This document shows positions 23,704 through 32,664 of a stretch of DNA of 49,953 nucleotides, piece by piece. The DNA comes from Yoonia sp. GTDB lineage: Bacteria; Pseudomonadota; Alphaproteobacteria; Rhodobacterales; Rhodobacteraceae. Position numbers and translations under genes: made by a program. The stretch covers positions 1 to 49,953 of the forward strand of contig JAQXBV010000128.1 in NCBI GenBank assembly GCA_029252195.1, written 5' to 3'. The notes beneath the pieces are model-generated. The model searched no databases. It had not been told where the DNA came from and saw only the letters and a list, made by a program, of their open reading frames with translations. Positions within the stretch are counted from its first letter, which is position 1; every line of letters starts with the position of its first letter.

Positions 23704-25719
23704 GTGACACGCGACCTCTCATCCCTCCTTCGTCCCCGCTCCATTGCCGTGGTTGGCGGTGGTGCTTGGTGCCATGCCGTCCTGCTCCAACTGACCAAAT
23801 CAGGGTTTTCCGGTGACATCTGGCCTGTTCACCCGAAAGGCGGCCAAATCAATGGGATTAGTGTCTATGAAGGACTCAAGAGCCTTCCAAGCGCTCCAGA
23901 CGCAACTTTCATCGGCATCAACCGAACCGCGACAATCGACGCAGTACAGGTTCTTTCGGACATGGGCGCAGGCGGTGCGGTTTGCTTCGCTTCGGGCTTC
24001 GCCGAGGTCGAGGACGGGGCTGATCTCAACGCTGCCCTTCTTGCCGCCGCAGGCGACATGCCCATACTTGGCCCGAACTGTTACGGCATGATCAACAACT
24101 GTGACGGCGCATTGCTTTGGCCCGATCAGCATGGCTGTACACCTGTCGAACGCGGCGTCGCGATCCTGACCCAATCGTCGAACATTGCGATCAATCTGAC
24201 GATGCAATCACGCGCGCTGCCAATCAGTTATGTCATCACCTGCGGCAATCAGGCCCAGACAACCCAAGCCGAAATTGCCCTTGGCCTGCTTGATGATCCA
24301 CGGGTCACGGCGATCGGCCTGCATATCGAAGGGTTTGGTGACATTTCAGCTTGGCAAAGCCTTGCACGTGCTGCAGCAACCAAGAATATTCCGCTTATCG
24401 CGCTCAAGGTCGGTAAATCGGCTCAGGCGCAATCTGGGACGATTTCTCATACCGCCTCTCTCGCGGGGAGCGACGCGGGTGCCGCGGCCCTTCTTGAGCG
24501 CTTCGGTATTGCGCGCGTTGATGATCTTGCCACCTTTCTCGAAACGCTCAAAATTCTGCATGCGGTTGGCCCGCTTCCAAGCGGGAATATTGCGTCGATT
24601 AGCTGCTCTGGCGGCGAGGCCTCTTTGACCGCGGACCTCGCGCACGACCTCGAGCTTACCTTTCCGCCTCTCAACAGCGCGCAACATGACGCATTATTTG
24701 CTACTCTCGGCCCCAAAGTCGCGCTTGCCAATCCACTCGACTATCACACCTACATCTGGCGCAATGCGGATGCGATGACTGCTGCTTTTTCCGCCATGAT
24801 AGTCCCAGGTTTGGCGCTCACCTTGCTGATCGTCGACTTCCCGCGCGCGGATCGTTGCGATCCGACAGATTGGGATTGCACCGTGCAGGCTGCCCTGCGG
24901 ACACGTGCCGCGACCGGCGGTAATATCGCCATGGTCGCAACATTGCCCGAGCTCATGCCCGAAGACGTCGCACAAACGCTGCTCGCCGGAGGTGTGATCC
25001 CTCTCAATGGATTGCGCGAGGCACTCGCTGCAACGCAGGCGGCCCGCGTGCACTTGCCAACCGATCTCGACATTGATCTGTGCCTCGCGCGCGAGATGCG
25101 GCCTGCATCCGACCTCACGGAAGCAGCAGCAAAGACCCGATTAAGCCAATTCGGACTGACAATACCGCAGCAGATCGTCACCGACGACATCCGGAATGCC
25201 CCGCTCGACACCCTCAGATACCCCGTCGCCCTCAAAGGGATCGGAATCGCCCATAAAACCGAGAGAGGCGCCGTTGTTCTGGGCCTCAATTCCACAAGAG
25301 ACGTGACTGCCGCAGCCCAAGCCATGCCTGTGACGCAGTTTCTCGTCGAGGAAATGGTGACAGGCACCGTCGCCGAATTACTGGTCGGGATCGTTAAAGA
25401 TCCAGCGCACGGCTTTGTCCTGACGGTTGGTGCTGGCGGCATCCTGACTGAAATCCTGCAAGACACCTTTTCGCTCCTTGTCCCGACCAGCCCACAAACC
25501 TTGGAACAGTCTCTAAAAAGGCTAAAGTGTTACAAATTATTGATGGGGTACCGTGGGAAGCCTGCGGCTGATATTGACGCCATCGTCGAAGCTATCAGTG
25601 CAATTCAGGACTACGCGCTTGCCAATCTGGACAGGATTGAAGAAATTGAGATCAACCCGCTGATCTGCACGCAATCCGCAGCGATTGCAGTAGACGCCCT
25701 CATCAGGATCGCAAAATGA
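23704..25719 (+). CDS. ADP-forming acetate--CoA ligase family protein (acyl-CoA synthetase, FCS/ACD-like)
   Basis: A 671-residue fused synthetase. It has an N-terminal CoA-binding domain (LLRPRSIAVVGGGAWCHAV), a middle succinyl-CoA-ligase-like domain (GPNCYGMIN, TQSSNIAINLT, LHIEGFGD), then a C-terminal ATP-grasp domain (YPVALKGIGIAHKTERGAVV, LVEEMVTGTVAELLVG, EEIEINPLI). Such enzymes couple an acid to CoA with ATP giving ADP. GTG at 23704 (VTRDLSSLLRP) is chosen by homology. A TTG at 23681 nearer a GGAGG is the alternative and adds eight residues. Its stop overlaps the next start by four bases. It would activate the operon's unknown acid. Feruloyl- or carnitine-like acids are possible, but not shown. 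Confidence 0.87.
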   Translation: MTRDLSSLLRPRSIAVVGGGAWCHAVLLQLTKSGFSGDIWPVHPKGGQINGISVYEGLKSLPSAPDATFIGINRTATIDAVQVLSDMGAGGAVCFASGFAEVEDGADLNAALLAAAGDMPILGPNCYGMINNCDGALLWPDQHGCTPVERGVAILTQSSNIAINLTMQSRALPISYVITCGNQAQTTQAEIALGLLDDPRVTAIGLHIEGFGDISAWQSLARAAATKNIPLIALKVGKSAQAQSGTISHTASLAGSDAGAAALLERFGIARVDDLATFLETLKILHAVGPLPSGNIASISCSGGEASLTADLAHDLELTFPPLNSAQHDALFATLGPKVALANPLDYHTYIWRNADAMTAAFSAMIVPGLALTLLIVDFPRADRCDPTDWDCTVQAALRTRAATGGNIAMVATLPELMPEDVAQTLLAGGVIPLNGLREALAATQAARVHLPTDLDIDLCLAREMRPASDLTEAAAKTRLSQFGLTIPQQIVTDDIRNAPLDTLRYPVALKGIGIAHKTERGAVVLGLNSTRDVTAAAQAMPVTQFLVEEMVTGTVAELLVGIVKDPAHGFVLTVGAGGILTEILQDTFSLLVPTSPQTLEQSLKRLKCYKLLMGYRGKPAADIDAIVEAISAIQDYALANLDRIEEIEINPLICTQSAAIAVDALIRIAK

Positions 25720-26498
25720 CCAGCCCGATTATCACCAGGCGCGAGGGCGCTATCCTTCACGTCACACTGAACCGCCCTAAAGCCAACGCCATTGATCTGG
25801 CGACATCAAAGATCATGGGCGAAACTTTTGCCGCCTTTCGCGACGAGCCAGATCTGCGCGTCGCGATTATCACGGGTGAAGGTGATAAATTCTTCTGCCC
25901 CGGATGGGATTTGAAGGCGGCGAATGACGGCGATGCGGTCGATGGTGATTATGGCGTCGGTGGTTTTGGCGGGCTGCAAGAGCTTCGACATCTCAATAAA
26001 CCCGTCATCGCGGCCGTAAACGGCATCGCCTGCGGTGGGGGGCTCGAATTGGCGCTCTCAGCCGATATCATTCTGGCGGCAGAACACGCGACATTTGCGC
26101 TTCCCGAAATCCGGTCCGGTACAGTCGCGGATGCAGCGAGTATCAAACTACCAAAGCGGATCCCCTATCATATTGCGATGGAACTTCTGCTCACGGGCCG
26201 TTGGTTCGATGTGCAAGAGGCTCTTGGCTGGGGGCTGATCAATCACGTTCACCCCGCAGACCAACTTCAAGACGCCGCATGGGACATGGCCCGCCTGATC
26301 GCCTCGGGTCCGCCATTGGTTTACGCGGCCATAAAGGAGATCGTGCGCGACGCCGAAGACAGCAAATTCCAAGACGCTATGAACCGGATCACCGGCCGCC
26401 AATTGGCCAGCGTTGACTTGTTGTATTCCTCAGAGGATCAAGCCGAAGGGGCACGCGCCTTCGCTGAAAAACGTGATCCGGTTTGGAAGGGGCGCTAG
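25716..26498 (+). CDS. Enoyl-CoA hydratase/isomerase family protein, CaiD-like
   Basis: A 260-residue crotonase. The oxyanion-hole and acid residues are present: ITGEGDKFFCPGWDLKAA, ACGGGLELALSAD with the first catalytic glutamate, and FALPEIRSGTVAD with the second. The C-terminus FAEKRDPVWKGR is the same as in E. coli carnitinyl-CoA dehydratase CaiD, and the SSEDQAEG stretch before it is close. It overlaps the ligase gene by four bases (ATGA). It probably hydrates the enoyl-CoA formed by the upstream dehydrogenase. Carnitine-type chemistry is suggested by the CaiD resemblance only. Confidence 0.88.
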   Translation: MTSPIITRREGAILHVTLNRPKANAIDLATSKIMGETFAAFRDEPDLRVAIITGEGDKFFCPGWDLKAANDGDAVDGDYGVGGFGGLQELRHLNKPVIAAVNGIACGGGLELALSADIILAAEHATFALPEIRSGTVADAASIKLPKRIPYHIAMELLLTGRWFDVQEALGWGLINHVHPADQLQDAAWDMARLIASGPPLVYAAIKEIVRDAEDSKFQDAMNRITGRQLASVDLLYSSEDQAEGARAFAEKRDPVWKGR

Positions 26499-26536
26499 GG
26501 CTTGCAACTGATCCATACAAGGCGCACATCTAGCCC

Positions 26537-27397
26537 ATGACAAAAACACTCCTCTCCTTCGGCCACGGCTTTTCGGCACGCGCGCTCTCTCATATATTAC
26601 TGCCACAAGACTGGCGGATCATCGGCACGACCCGTGACGAGGACAAGGCCGTGCGTTTAATGCATGAAGGTATCGAGCCGCGCATTTGGCCCGGCGCGGA
26701 TATGACGCCTGCACTCAATGCCGCAACGCATCTCTTGATTTCAGCGGCACCTGATGATGCTGGCGACCCTATTTTAGCCCAGTTAGAGTCTGAAATTGCG
26801 GCGCGCGCGGGCCAGTTCGAATGGGTAGGCTACCTGTCAACAACAGGCGTTTACGGCGACCACAACGGCGATTGGGTCGATGAGGAAACGCCGCTGACAC
26901 CCGCCACAAAGCGCGGCGTCGCCCGTGTGCAAGCAGAGGCCGCATGGCAGGCTATCCCCGATCTCCCACTGCACATTTTCCGCCTCGCGGGCATTTATGG
27001 ACCAGGTCGCGGACCATTTGCCAAGGTGCGTAACGGCACGGCGCGACGGATAATCAAAGAGGGGCAAGTGTTTAGCCGGACGCATGTGGCCGACATCGGG
27101 CGCGTGCTTGCTGCCTCCATAAAGCGACCAAACATAGGGTCGATTTATAATGTTTGCGATAATGATCCTGCACCACCCGAAGACGTCATTGCCTATGCTG
27201 CCGAGCTTCTCGACATGCCAATCCCCGAAGCGGTGGATTATGAAGCAGCAGAGATGACGCCAATGGCCCGCAGTTTTTACGCGGAAAGCAAAAAAGTGCG
27301 GAACGACAAAATTCGGAACGAGCTTGGCGTTGACCTGCTCTATCCCGATTATAAATCCGGTCTCAGGGGGCTTTTGGCGCAAGAACTCGGCGGCTAG
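26537..27397 (+). CDS. NAD(P)-dependent epimerase/SDR family protein, YeeZ-like
   Basis: A 286-residue extended short-chain-dehydrogenase-like protein. The N-terminal nucleotide site is atypical (LLSFGHGFSARALSHIL). It has STTGVYGDHNGDWVDE with the YG of YeeZ proteins, then RLAGIYGPGRGPFAKVRNG and a C-terminal binding domain. It starts 39 bases after the crotonase gene on the same strand, so it may share the transcript, though a link in function is not visible. Biochemical role of this subgroup is unknown. Confidence 0.83.
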   Translation: MTKTLLSFGHGFSARALSHILLPQDWRIIGTTRDEDKAVRLMHEGIEPRIWPGADMTPALNAATHLLISAAPDDAGDPILAQLESEIAARAGQFEWVGYLSTTGVYGDHNGDWVDEETPLTPATKRGVARVQAEAAWQAIPDLPLHIFRLAGIYGPGRGPFAKVRNGTARRIIKEGQVFSRTHVADIGRVLAASIKRPNIGSIYNVCDNDPAPPEDVIAYAAELLDMPIPEAVDYEAAEMTPMARSFYAESKKVRNDKIRNELGVDLLYPDYKSGLRGLLAQELGG

Positions 27398-27456
27398 CCC
27401 TTGCCGTCGGCCAGTGGCGCAATCATATCAGACCTGTGTTAAAACCGGATATACTT

Positions 27457-28230
27457 ATGCATTTGCGTCAACAGACTGCTGACTTTCTTGCGCGGCCAAC
27501 AGTAGGACGCGTGATTCTCGCCGTGATTGTCTTCAACGCGATCATTCTCGGACTTGAGACGTCTGAGGTGGTTATGGAAAAGGCTGGTCGTCTGATCCTC
27601 ACACTCGATAGCATGTGTCTTGCGATTTTCAGCGCGGAAATCGCAGCAAAGCTCTTTGCGCAGGGGCGTCAATTCTTTCGCAAGGGTTGGAATCTATTCG
27701 ATTTTTTCATCGTTGCGGTGGCCTTTATCCCAAATGGTCAGGGGTTCTCGGTCCTCCGAGCTCTGCGCATTTTGCGTGTTTTGCGTGTGATTTCGGTCGC
27801 GCCGTCCCTGCGTCGCGTGGTCGAAGGCTTTGTCACCGCCCTGCCGGGAATGGGGTCTGTTTTCGTCTTGATGGGGATTATTTTCTACATTGGTGCGGTC
27901 ATGACGACAAAACTCTTTGGGGCGGCCTTCCCCGAATGGTTCGGTACGATCGGGCGGTCGGGCTATTCACTTTTCCAAATCATGACCCTCGAAAGCTGGT
28001 CAATGGGGATCGTACGGCCTGTGATGGAGGTGTTCCCCTATGCTTGGGTCTTTTTCCTGCCGTTCATTTTGGTCACCACGTTCGCGGTCGTGAACCTGCT
28101 TGTTGGTCTGATTGTGAACTCAATGCAGGACGCGCACCACCAAGAAGACATCGCAGCAACTGACGCGCACCGCGACGAGGTGATGGCAAAGCTGGAGGCT
28201 ATCGAGGCCCGTCTAAAAGCGCTTAAATAG
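27457..28230 (+). CDS. Bacterial voltage-gated sodium channel (NaChBac/NavAb family)
   Basis: A 257-residue ion channel subunit that should assemble as a tetramer in the inner membrane. Six helices are visible. S4 (VLRALRILRVLRVIS) carries arginines 101, 104, 107 and 110 at every third place, the gating charges. The pore helix and filter read TLESWSMG (about 177-184), identical to NavAb and diagnostic for sodium selectivity. FPEWFGTIG and VRPVMEVFPYAWVFF flank it. The C-terminus (EVMAKLEAIEARLKALK) is a coiled-coil-like tetramerisation tail. ATG at 27457 is chosen. A GTG at 27436 would add seven residues, and neither has a clear ribosome site. It ends four bases before the dxs stop, convergently. 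Marine roseobacters are known to carry such channels. Confidence 0.92.
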   Translation: MHLRQQTADFLARPTVGRVILAVIVFNAIILGLETSEVVMEKAGRLILTLDSMCLAIFSAEIAAKLFAQGRQFFRKGWNLFDFFIVAVAFIPNGQGFSVLRALRILRVLRVISVAPSLRRVVEGFVTALPGMGSVFVLMGIIFYIGAVMTTKLFGAAFPEWFGTIGRSGYSLFQIMTLESWSMGIVRPVMEVFPYAWVFFLPFILVTTFAVVNLLVGLIVNSMQDAHHQEDIAATDAHRDEVMAKLEAIEARLKALK

Positions 28231-28233
28231 GCC

Positions 28234-30144
28234 CTAAGCGCGTTTTCCAATCACAGCGACGTCCAAAACCTCAAGCACCTTCTTTTCGATATCAGCCGCA
28301 TTTAGCCCCGCCATATCGTACATATCGCGCGGGCTGGATTGGTCGATAAAGGTATCCGGCAAGACCATTGAGCGGAACTTTAGCCCGTGATCAAACACAC
28401 CCTCATCGGCAAGCAGTTGCGCGACATGAGAGCCAAATCCACCGACAGCCCCCTCTTCGATACAAATCAGCGCCTCGTGATCTGCGGCAAGCTTTAGAAT
28501 CAAATCGCGATCCAATGGCTTGGCAAAACGGGCATCGGCAACGGTCGGTGTAATCCCTTTCGCGGCCAAGGCTTCGACGGCGACCTCGACCTCCTGCAAG
28601 CGTGTACCAAACGACAGGATTGCGACCCGCTTGCCTTCTCGGATCATCCGGCCCTTGCCAATTTCCAGCAGCTCGGGATCGGTAGGCATCTCGACGCCAA
28701 CGCCCTCGCCACGCGGAAAGCGGAACGCAATCGGGCCGTCGTCATAGGCGGCGGCTGTCGCCACCATGCGCACCAATTCGGCCTCGTCAGCGGCGGCCAT
28801 GACCACCATGCTGGGAAGGTTCGCCATGAATGCAATATCGAAGGCACCAGCGTGTGTTGCGCCATCCGCACCGACCAACCCCGCGCGATCAATCGCGAAG
28901 CGGACTGGCAAACGCTGGATCGCCACATCGTGCACGATCTGATCGTATCCGCGTTGCAGGAACGTCGAATAAAGTGCGCAGAACGGCTTCATCCCGCCAG
29001 CAGCCAAACCTGCCGAAAACGTCACCGCGTGCTGTTCGGCAATGCCAACGTCAAAGCAACGGCTGGCATAGCGCTCCATAAATTTGTTGAGCCCCGTGCC
29101 ATCAGGCATGGCGGCGGTGACAGCACAGATTTTAGGGTCTAACGAGGCATATTTCAGCAATGTATCGGCAAAAACGCTTGTATAAGATGGTGCATTCGAC
29201 GGCGCAGATTTCTGCTCGCCGGTCACGACATTAAACTTGCCTGTCGCATGCCCGCGATCCCGCGCGGCCTCGGCAGGGGCATAGCCTTTCCCCTTTTTGG
29301 TGATTGCATGGATCATAATCGGCCCCGTCGCGCGATCCTTGACCGTGCGCAAAACCTGCAACAATTGCTCCATATCGTGCCCGTCAATCGGCCCGACGTA
29401 GGAAAAACCCAGCTCCTCAAATAAGGTGCCGCCAACAGTCATATGTTTGACCATATCCTTGGCACGCTTTGCCCCCTCGCGGAACGGCTCTGGCAAAAGG
29501 GACATGGCACCCTTGGCTGCGGCCTTCAATTCCTGAAACGGCTCACCAGCATAAAGGCGGCTCAAATAAGACGACATCGCCCCGACTGGTGGTGCTATCG
29601 ACATCTCGTTATCGTTCAAAATCACGATCAACCGCTTACCTAGGTGGCCCGCGTTATTCATCGCCTCATAAGCCATGCCTGCCGACATCGAGCCGTCACC
29701 AATCACCGCAATCGCATCGCCAACGTCACCGCCCAGATCGCGGGCCACGGCAAAGCCAAGCGCCGCCGAAATCGACGTACTTGAATGGGCTGCACCAAAC
29801 GGATCATAGGGGCTCTCAGACCGTTTGGTGAACCCAGACAGCCCGTCTTTCATGCGCAATGTGCGGATCCGGTCCCGCCGCCCCGTCAAAATCTTATGCG
29901 GATAGCACTGGTGCGACACGTCCCAAATGATCTTGTCCTTCGGCGCATCGAACACGGCATGCAGGGCGACAGTCAGCTCAACGACGCCCAGCCCTGCACC
30001 CAAGTGCCCCCCCGTGACAGACACAGCGGAAATCGTCTCGGCGCGGACCTCATCGGCCAGCTTGCGCAATTCGCGATCTGTCAGAGACTTCATATCGGCA
30101 GGCGACTGAATGCGGTCTAAAATCGGGGTCACTGGATTGGTCAT
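28234..30144 (-). CDS. dxs: 1-deoxy-D-xylulose-5-phosphate synthase
   Basis: A 636-residue thiamine-diphosphate enzyme making DXP from pyruvate and glyceraldehyde 3-phosphate, the first step of the MEP isoprenoid pathway. The length is normal. Key motifs are present: [42 protein letters not shown], the cofactor motif [20 protein letters not shown] and the C-terminal transketolase domain ([17 protein letters not shown]). ATG at 30144 follows AAGAGGCATTT, nine bases after ispA. Operon with ispA, xseB and an HDAC-like gene. A CAD- or light-dependent regulator is not seen. Confidence 0.96.
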   Translation of the reverse strand: MTNPVTPILDRIQSPADMKSLTDRELRKLADEVRAETISAVSVTGGHLGAGLGVVELTVALHAVFDAPKDKIIWDVSHQCYPHKILTGRRDRIRTLRMKDGLSGFTKRSESPYDPFGAAHSSTSISAALGFAVARDLGGDVGDAIAVIGDGSMSAGMAYEAMNNAGHLGKRLIVILNDNEMSIAPPVGAMSSYLSRLYAGEPFQELKAAAKGAMSLLPEPFREGAKRAKDMVKHMTVGGTLFEELGFSYVGPIDGHDMEQLLQVLRTVKDRATGPIMIHAITKKGKGYAPAEAARDRGHATGKFNVVTGEQKSAPSNAPSYTSVFADTLLKYASLDPKICAVTAAMPDGTGLNKFMERYASRCFDVGIAEQHAVTFSAGLAAGGMKPFCALYSTFLQRGYDQIVHDVAIQRLPVRFAIDRAGLVGADGATHAGAFDIAFMANLPSMVVMAAADEAELVRMVATAAAYDDGPIAFRFPRGEGVGVEMPTDPELLEIGKGRMIREGKRVAILSFGTRLQEVEVAVEALAAKGITPTVADARFAKPLDRDLILKLAADHEALICIEEGAVGGFGSHVAQLLADEGVFDHGLKFRSMVLPDTFIDQSSPRDMYDMAGLNAADIEKKVLEVLDVAVIGKRA

Positions 30145-30153
30145 AAATGCCTC

Positions 30154-31002
30154 TTACTTTCGGCGCGCGATAACAAATCGTGCCGCCTCTTTCAACGTCT
30201 CGGCCTCGTCACCGTAGCACGATAAGCGGTCACATGCCTCTGCGACCAATTGAGCAGCGCGATCCTTGGCACACTGCAGTCCTAACAACGTCACAAACGT
30301 CGCCTTGCCAGCATCGGCATCCTTGCCGACCGCCTTACCCACTTCGACCGCATCACCCTCAACATCAAGCACATCGTCAGCTATCTGGAACGCAAGGCCC
30401 AGCGCGTCGCCATAGGCCTGCAAAGGCGCGGTATCAGCCCCCGCCATACGCGGCCCCGCCATCGCCGACCACGAAATCAAGGCACCCGTTTTACCCGCCT
30501 GCAAGGCGACAATCTGATCAAGGCTCAAAGGCGCGGACGCGGTCTCTGCCGCGATATCAGCCGCCTGCCCGCCGACCATGCCACGCACGCCAGAGGCGCG
30601 GGCAAGTGTTCGCATCATGAGGGCGGCATTTGGCACATCTGCCAGCAACTCAAACGCCAAGGCCTGCAAGGCATCACCGGCCAGAACCGCAGTCGCTTCG
30701 TCCCACTTCTTGTGCACAGTAGGTTGGCCTCGACGCAAATCGTCGTCGTCGATACAAGGTAAATCATCATGGATCAGCGAATAGGCATGCACCGCCTCAA
30801 TCGCACCAGCGGCACCAGCGGCAGCATCCACGCCATGCAACCGCGCAGACTCTAACACAAGGAAACTGCGCAAGGCCTTGCCGCCTCTGACGGCATAGCG
30901 CATTGCGTCAGGCACTGTGCCTTCTGTCCCTGCAAGCGCAAGTTCAATCTGGGCAACAGCGGCCTCACCAGCCGCCGTTAATGCATCTTTCAGTTCAGGC
31001 AT
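30154..31002 (-). CDS. ispA: Polyprenyl synthetase, probable farnesyl diphosphate synthase
   Basis: A 282-residue trans-prenyltransferase that condenses IPP with allylic diphosphates. The first aspartate-rich motif is DDLPCIDDDDLRR (about 79-91), with the four-residue spacer of bacterial farnesyl-type enzymes. The second is FQIADDVLDVEGD (about 205-217). GGKALRSFLVL near residue 41 binds IPP. It overlaps xseB by eight bases and precedes dxs, the usual alphaproteobacterial order. Product length (C15 or C20) is inferred from the spacer and length. Confidence 0.92.
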   Translation of the reverse strand: MPELKDALTAAGEAAVAQIELALAGTEGTVPDAMRYAVRGGKALRSFLVLESARLHGVDAAAGAAGAIEAVHAYSLIHDDLPCIDDDDLRRGQPTVHKKWDEATAVLAGDALQALAFELLADVPNAALMMRTLARASGVRGMVGGQAADIAAETASAPLSLDQIVALQAGKTGALISWSAMAGPRMAGADTAPLQAYGDALGLAFQIADDVLDVEGDAVEVGKAVGKDADAGKATFVTLLGLQCAKDRAAQLVAEACDRLSCYGDEAETLKEAARFVIARRK

Positions 31003-31231
31003 CCAACGGCGCAGTCGCTACAGCATTGCCGTCACCGTCCAGCGTCAGCTTGGCGACCTTTTCTTCGGCTTCTTTGAGCTTGTCCTGACAACGCTTTCGC
31101 AAGGCCGCCCCGCGCTCGTAAAGAGCGATACTCTCATCGAGCGCCACATCGCCGCGTTCCAATTGGCCCACGACCTTTTCCAACTCCGCAATCGCCTGCT
31201 CAAAGCTCATGGCGTTGACATCATCACTCAT
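30995..31231 (-). CDS. xseB: Exodeoxyribonuclease VII small subunit
   Basis: A 78-residue, mostly helical and charged protein with the XseB signature (SFEQAIAELEKVVGQLERGD, then LDESIALYERGAALRKRC). It joins the large subunit XseA, not in this window, to degrade single-stranded DNA. It overlaps the HDAC-like gene by four bases (ATGA) and ispA by eight, so its translation is coupled on both sides. Confidence 0.93.
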   Translation of the reverse strand: MSDDVNAMSFEQAIAELEKVVGQLERGDVALDESIALYERGAALRKRCQDKLKEAEEKVAKLTLDGDGNAVATAPLDA

Positions 31232-32151
31232 TCGGATCTCTCCCTCAAAACATTCACATGAGCGGCTACACTGACACCCAAGGCGGCCAAATCATAACCA
31301 CCTTCTAGGCTGGATACCACGCGCCCTTTGCAATGACGATCCGCAAGATCGCACAGGCGCTCTGTGATCCACGCAAAATCGTCCTCAACCAAATTCATCC
31401 CCGCCAATGGATCATCCCGATGTGCATCGAATCCGGCCGAGATGATCAGAAGTTGGGGAGAAAACGCATCGACGCGGGGCAACACCACGCGCTCCATCAC
31501 ATCACGAAAGGCCTTGGATCCAGCACCAACAGGCAGCGGACAGTTGAGAACATTGCCCACGCCCGTTTCATGCCCCGCCCCCGTGCCTGGATAAAGCGGG
31601 CTTTGATGGGTCGAACAGAACAGGATGCGCGGATCATCTTCGACCAGATCTTGCGTACCATTCCCATGATGCACGTCGAAATCAACGATGGCGACGCGCT
31701 TCAGCCCGTGATGCGCGAGCGCATATTTCGTGGCGATCGCCACATTGCCAAAGAAACAAAACCCCATCGCCGTCTCGCGCTCTGCATGGTGCCCGGGCGG
31801 ACGCATCGCGACAAAGGCATTCCGCGCGTCGCCGCTCATGACCAGATCAACCGCACGAACAATGCCGCCTACACAGCGGAATGCGGCCTCCAAGGTGCCG
31901 ACCGACATATGGGTATCTGCATCAAGCGAGCGCCAACCGCTTTCGGGCGCGGCGTCGCGCATCGCGGTGATATGCGCCTTTGGATGGGCCAGAAGGATGT
32001 CATCCTCCGCCCCCAATGGCGCCTTCACCCGCAAAAGGTCCATGTCGCGCAACGCGCCCAAAACAGCATCCAGTCGGGCAACCTGTTCGGGGTGCCCCAG
32101 AGGTGTCACATGGTCGTAGCAGGCGTCATGTGTGACAAGAGCGGTGACCAT
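31228..32151 (-). CDS. Histone deacetylase-like amidohydrolase (HDAC/AcuC/AphA superfamily)
   Basis: A 307-residue zinc deacetylase. Family motifs: RPPGHHAERETAMGFCFFGN with the catalytic histidine pair, IVDFDVHHGNGTQD with zinc-binding aspartate and histidine, ILFCSTHQSPLYPGTG, and SAGFDAHRDDPL with the second zinc aspartate. GAAGGAATGAAAA precedes the ATG. Substrate in bacteria is usually an acetylated polyamine or short-chain amide rather than histone. It heads the HDAC - xseB - ispA - dxs operon, a common alphaproteobacterial order without known functional link. Confidence 0.92.
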   Translation of the reverse strand: MVTALVTHDACYDHVTPLGHPEQVARLDAVLGALRDMDLLRVKAPLGAEDDILLAHPKAHITAMRDAAPESGWRSLDADTHMSVGTLEAAFRCVGGIVRAVDLVMSGDARNAFVAMRPPGHHAERETAMGFCFFGNVAIATKYALAHHGLKRVAIVDFDVHHGNGTQDLVEDDPRILFCSTHQSPLYPGTGAGHETGVGNVLNCPLPVGAGSKAFRDVMERVVLPRVDAFSPQLLIISAGFDAHRDDPLAGMNLVEDDFAWITERLCDLADRHCKGRVVSSLEGGYDLAALGVSVAAHVNVLRERSE

Positions 32152-32183
32152 TTTTCATTCCTTCGATAATTGACACAAAGTAT

Positions 32184-32582
32184 CTAACACCGAAGGGAAA
32201 ACCGCCACCACCCTTCGTTGATTTTATCCGTTTTCGTCGTGGCATGCGAAAGCTCCATGGTTTGACGCGCCGCGATATCAAACAGGAAGTCTTCGCTATC
32301 GAAACAGATATCTGCACCCCGAACACCCTTAAGGTAGATCCCTGTCGCGGTGCCCTCTTCGATATCGCCTCATGCATCGTTAAACGCGTGGCATAGCCCT
32401 GCGCTTCATTGAGTTCAAAGCCGATCCGCACGGTCGATCCGTCAGTATAAGCAGCTTGAATCAAGCATCTATCGCCTCCTAACCGCCAGCTTCGCCCCGG
32501 TATTCAACCGATTGAGCTATCACAGCCCCAGAACTCGCCAAAATAACTGCACTCGCGGCAATCAGCGCCTTTACTTTTTCAT
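32184..32582 (-). pseudogene. Remnant of a secreted protein of about 130 residues, broken by at least three frameshifts
   Basis: GGAGGAAAGCATC precedes an ATG at 32582, but the frame stops after three codons. One added A in the run gives a clean signal peptide (MKKVKALIAASAVILASSG, then AVIAQ) and SVEYRGEA. A second frame then carries AAYTDGSTVRIGFELNEAQG and YATRLTMHE. A third runs from DIEEGTATGIYLKGVRGADI through CFDSEDFLFDIAARQ to a TAG at 32184. Three shifts within 400 bases point to true decay rather than a reading error. The family is not recognised. It lies between the HDAC-like gene and petR and accounts for most of the otherwise gene-free 513 bases. Confidence 0.7.
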
Positions 32583-32664
32583 GATGCTTTCCTCCAATGA
32601 ATGCCAGCACACGCGGGCGCAGGCGGAGGATTGCAAAGGGTAAGCCGCGTTGATTGGCCTTTGG

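Noticed and set aside
23449-23707. Open frames on both strands across the inverted-repeat element, one with faint PAAR-like residues
   Set aside because: Both frames run through the repeat arms themselves, lack convincing ribosome sites and show no family motif clear enough to name.
32126-32464. 112-codon minus-strand frame between HDAC-like gene and petR
   Set aside because: Only its first third fits the decayed secreted gene. The rest is out of frame with the recognisable protein, so it is part of the pseudogene.
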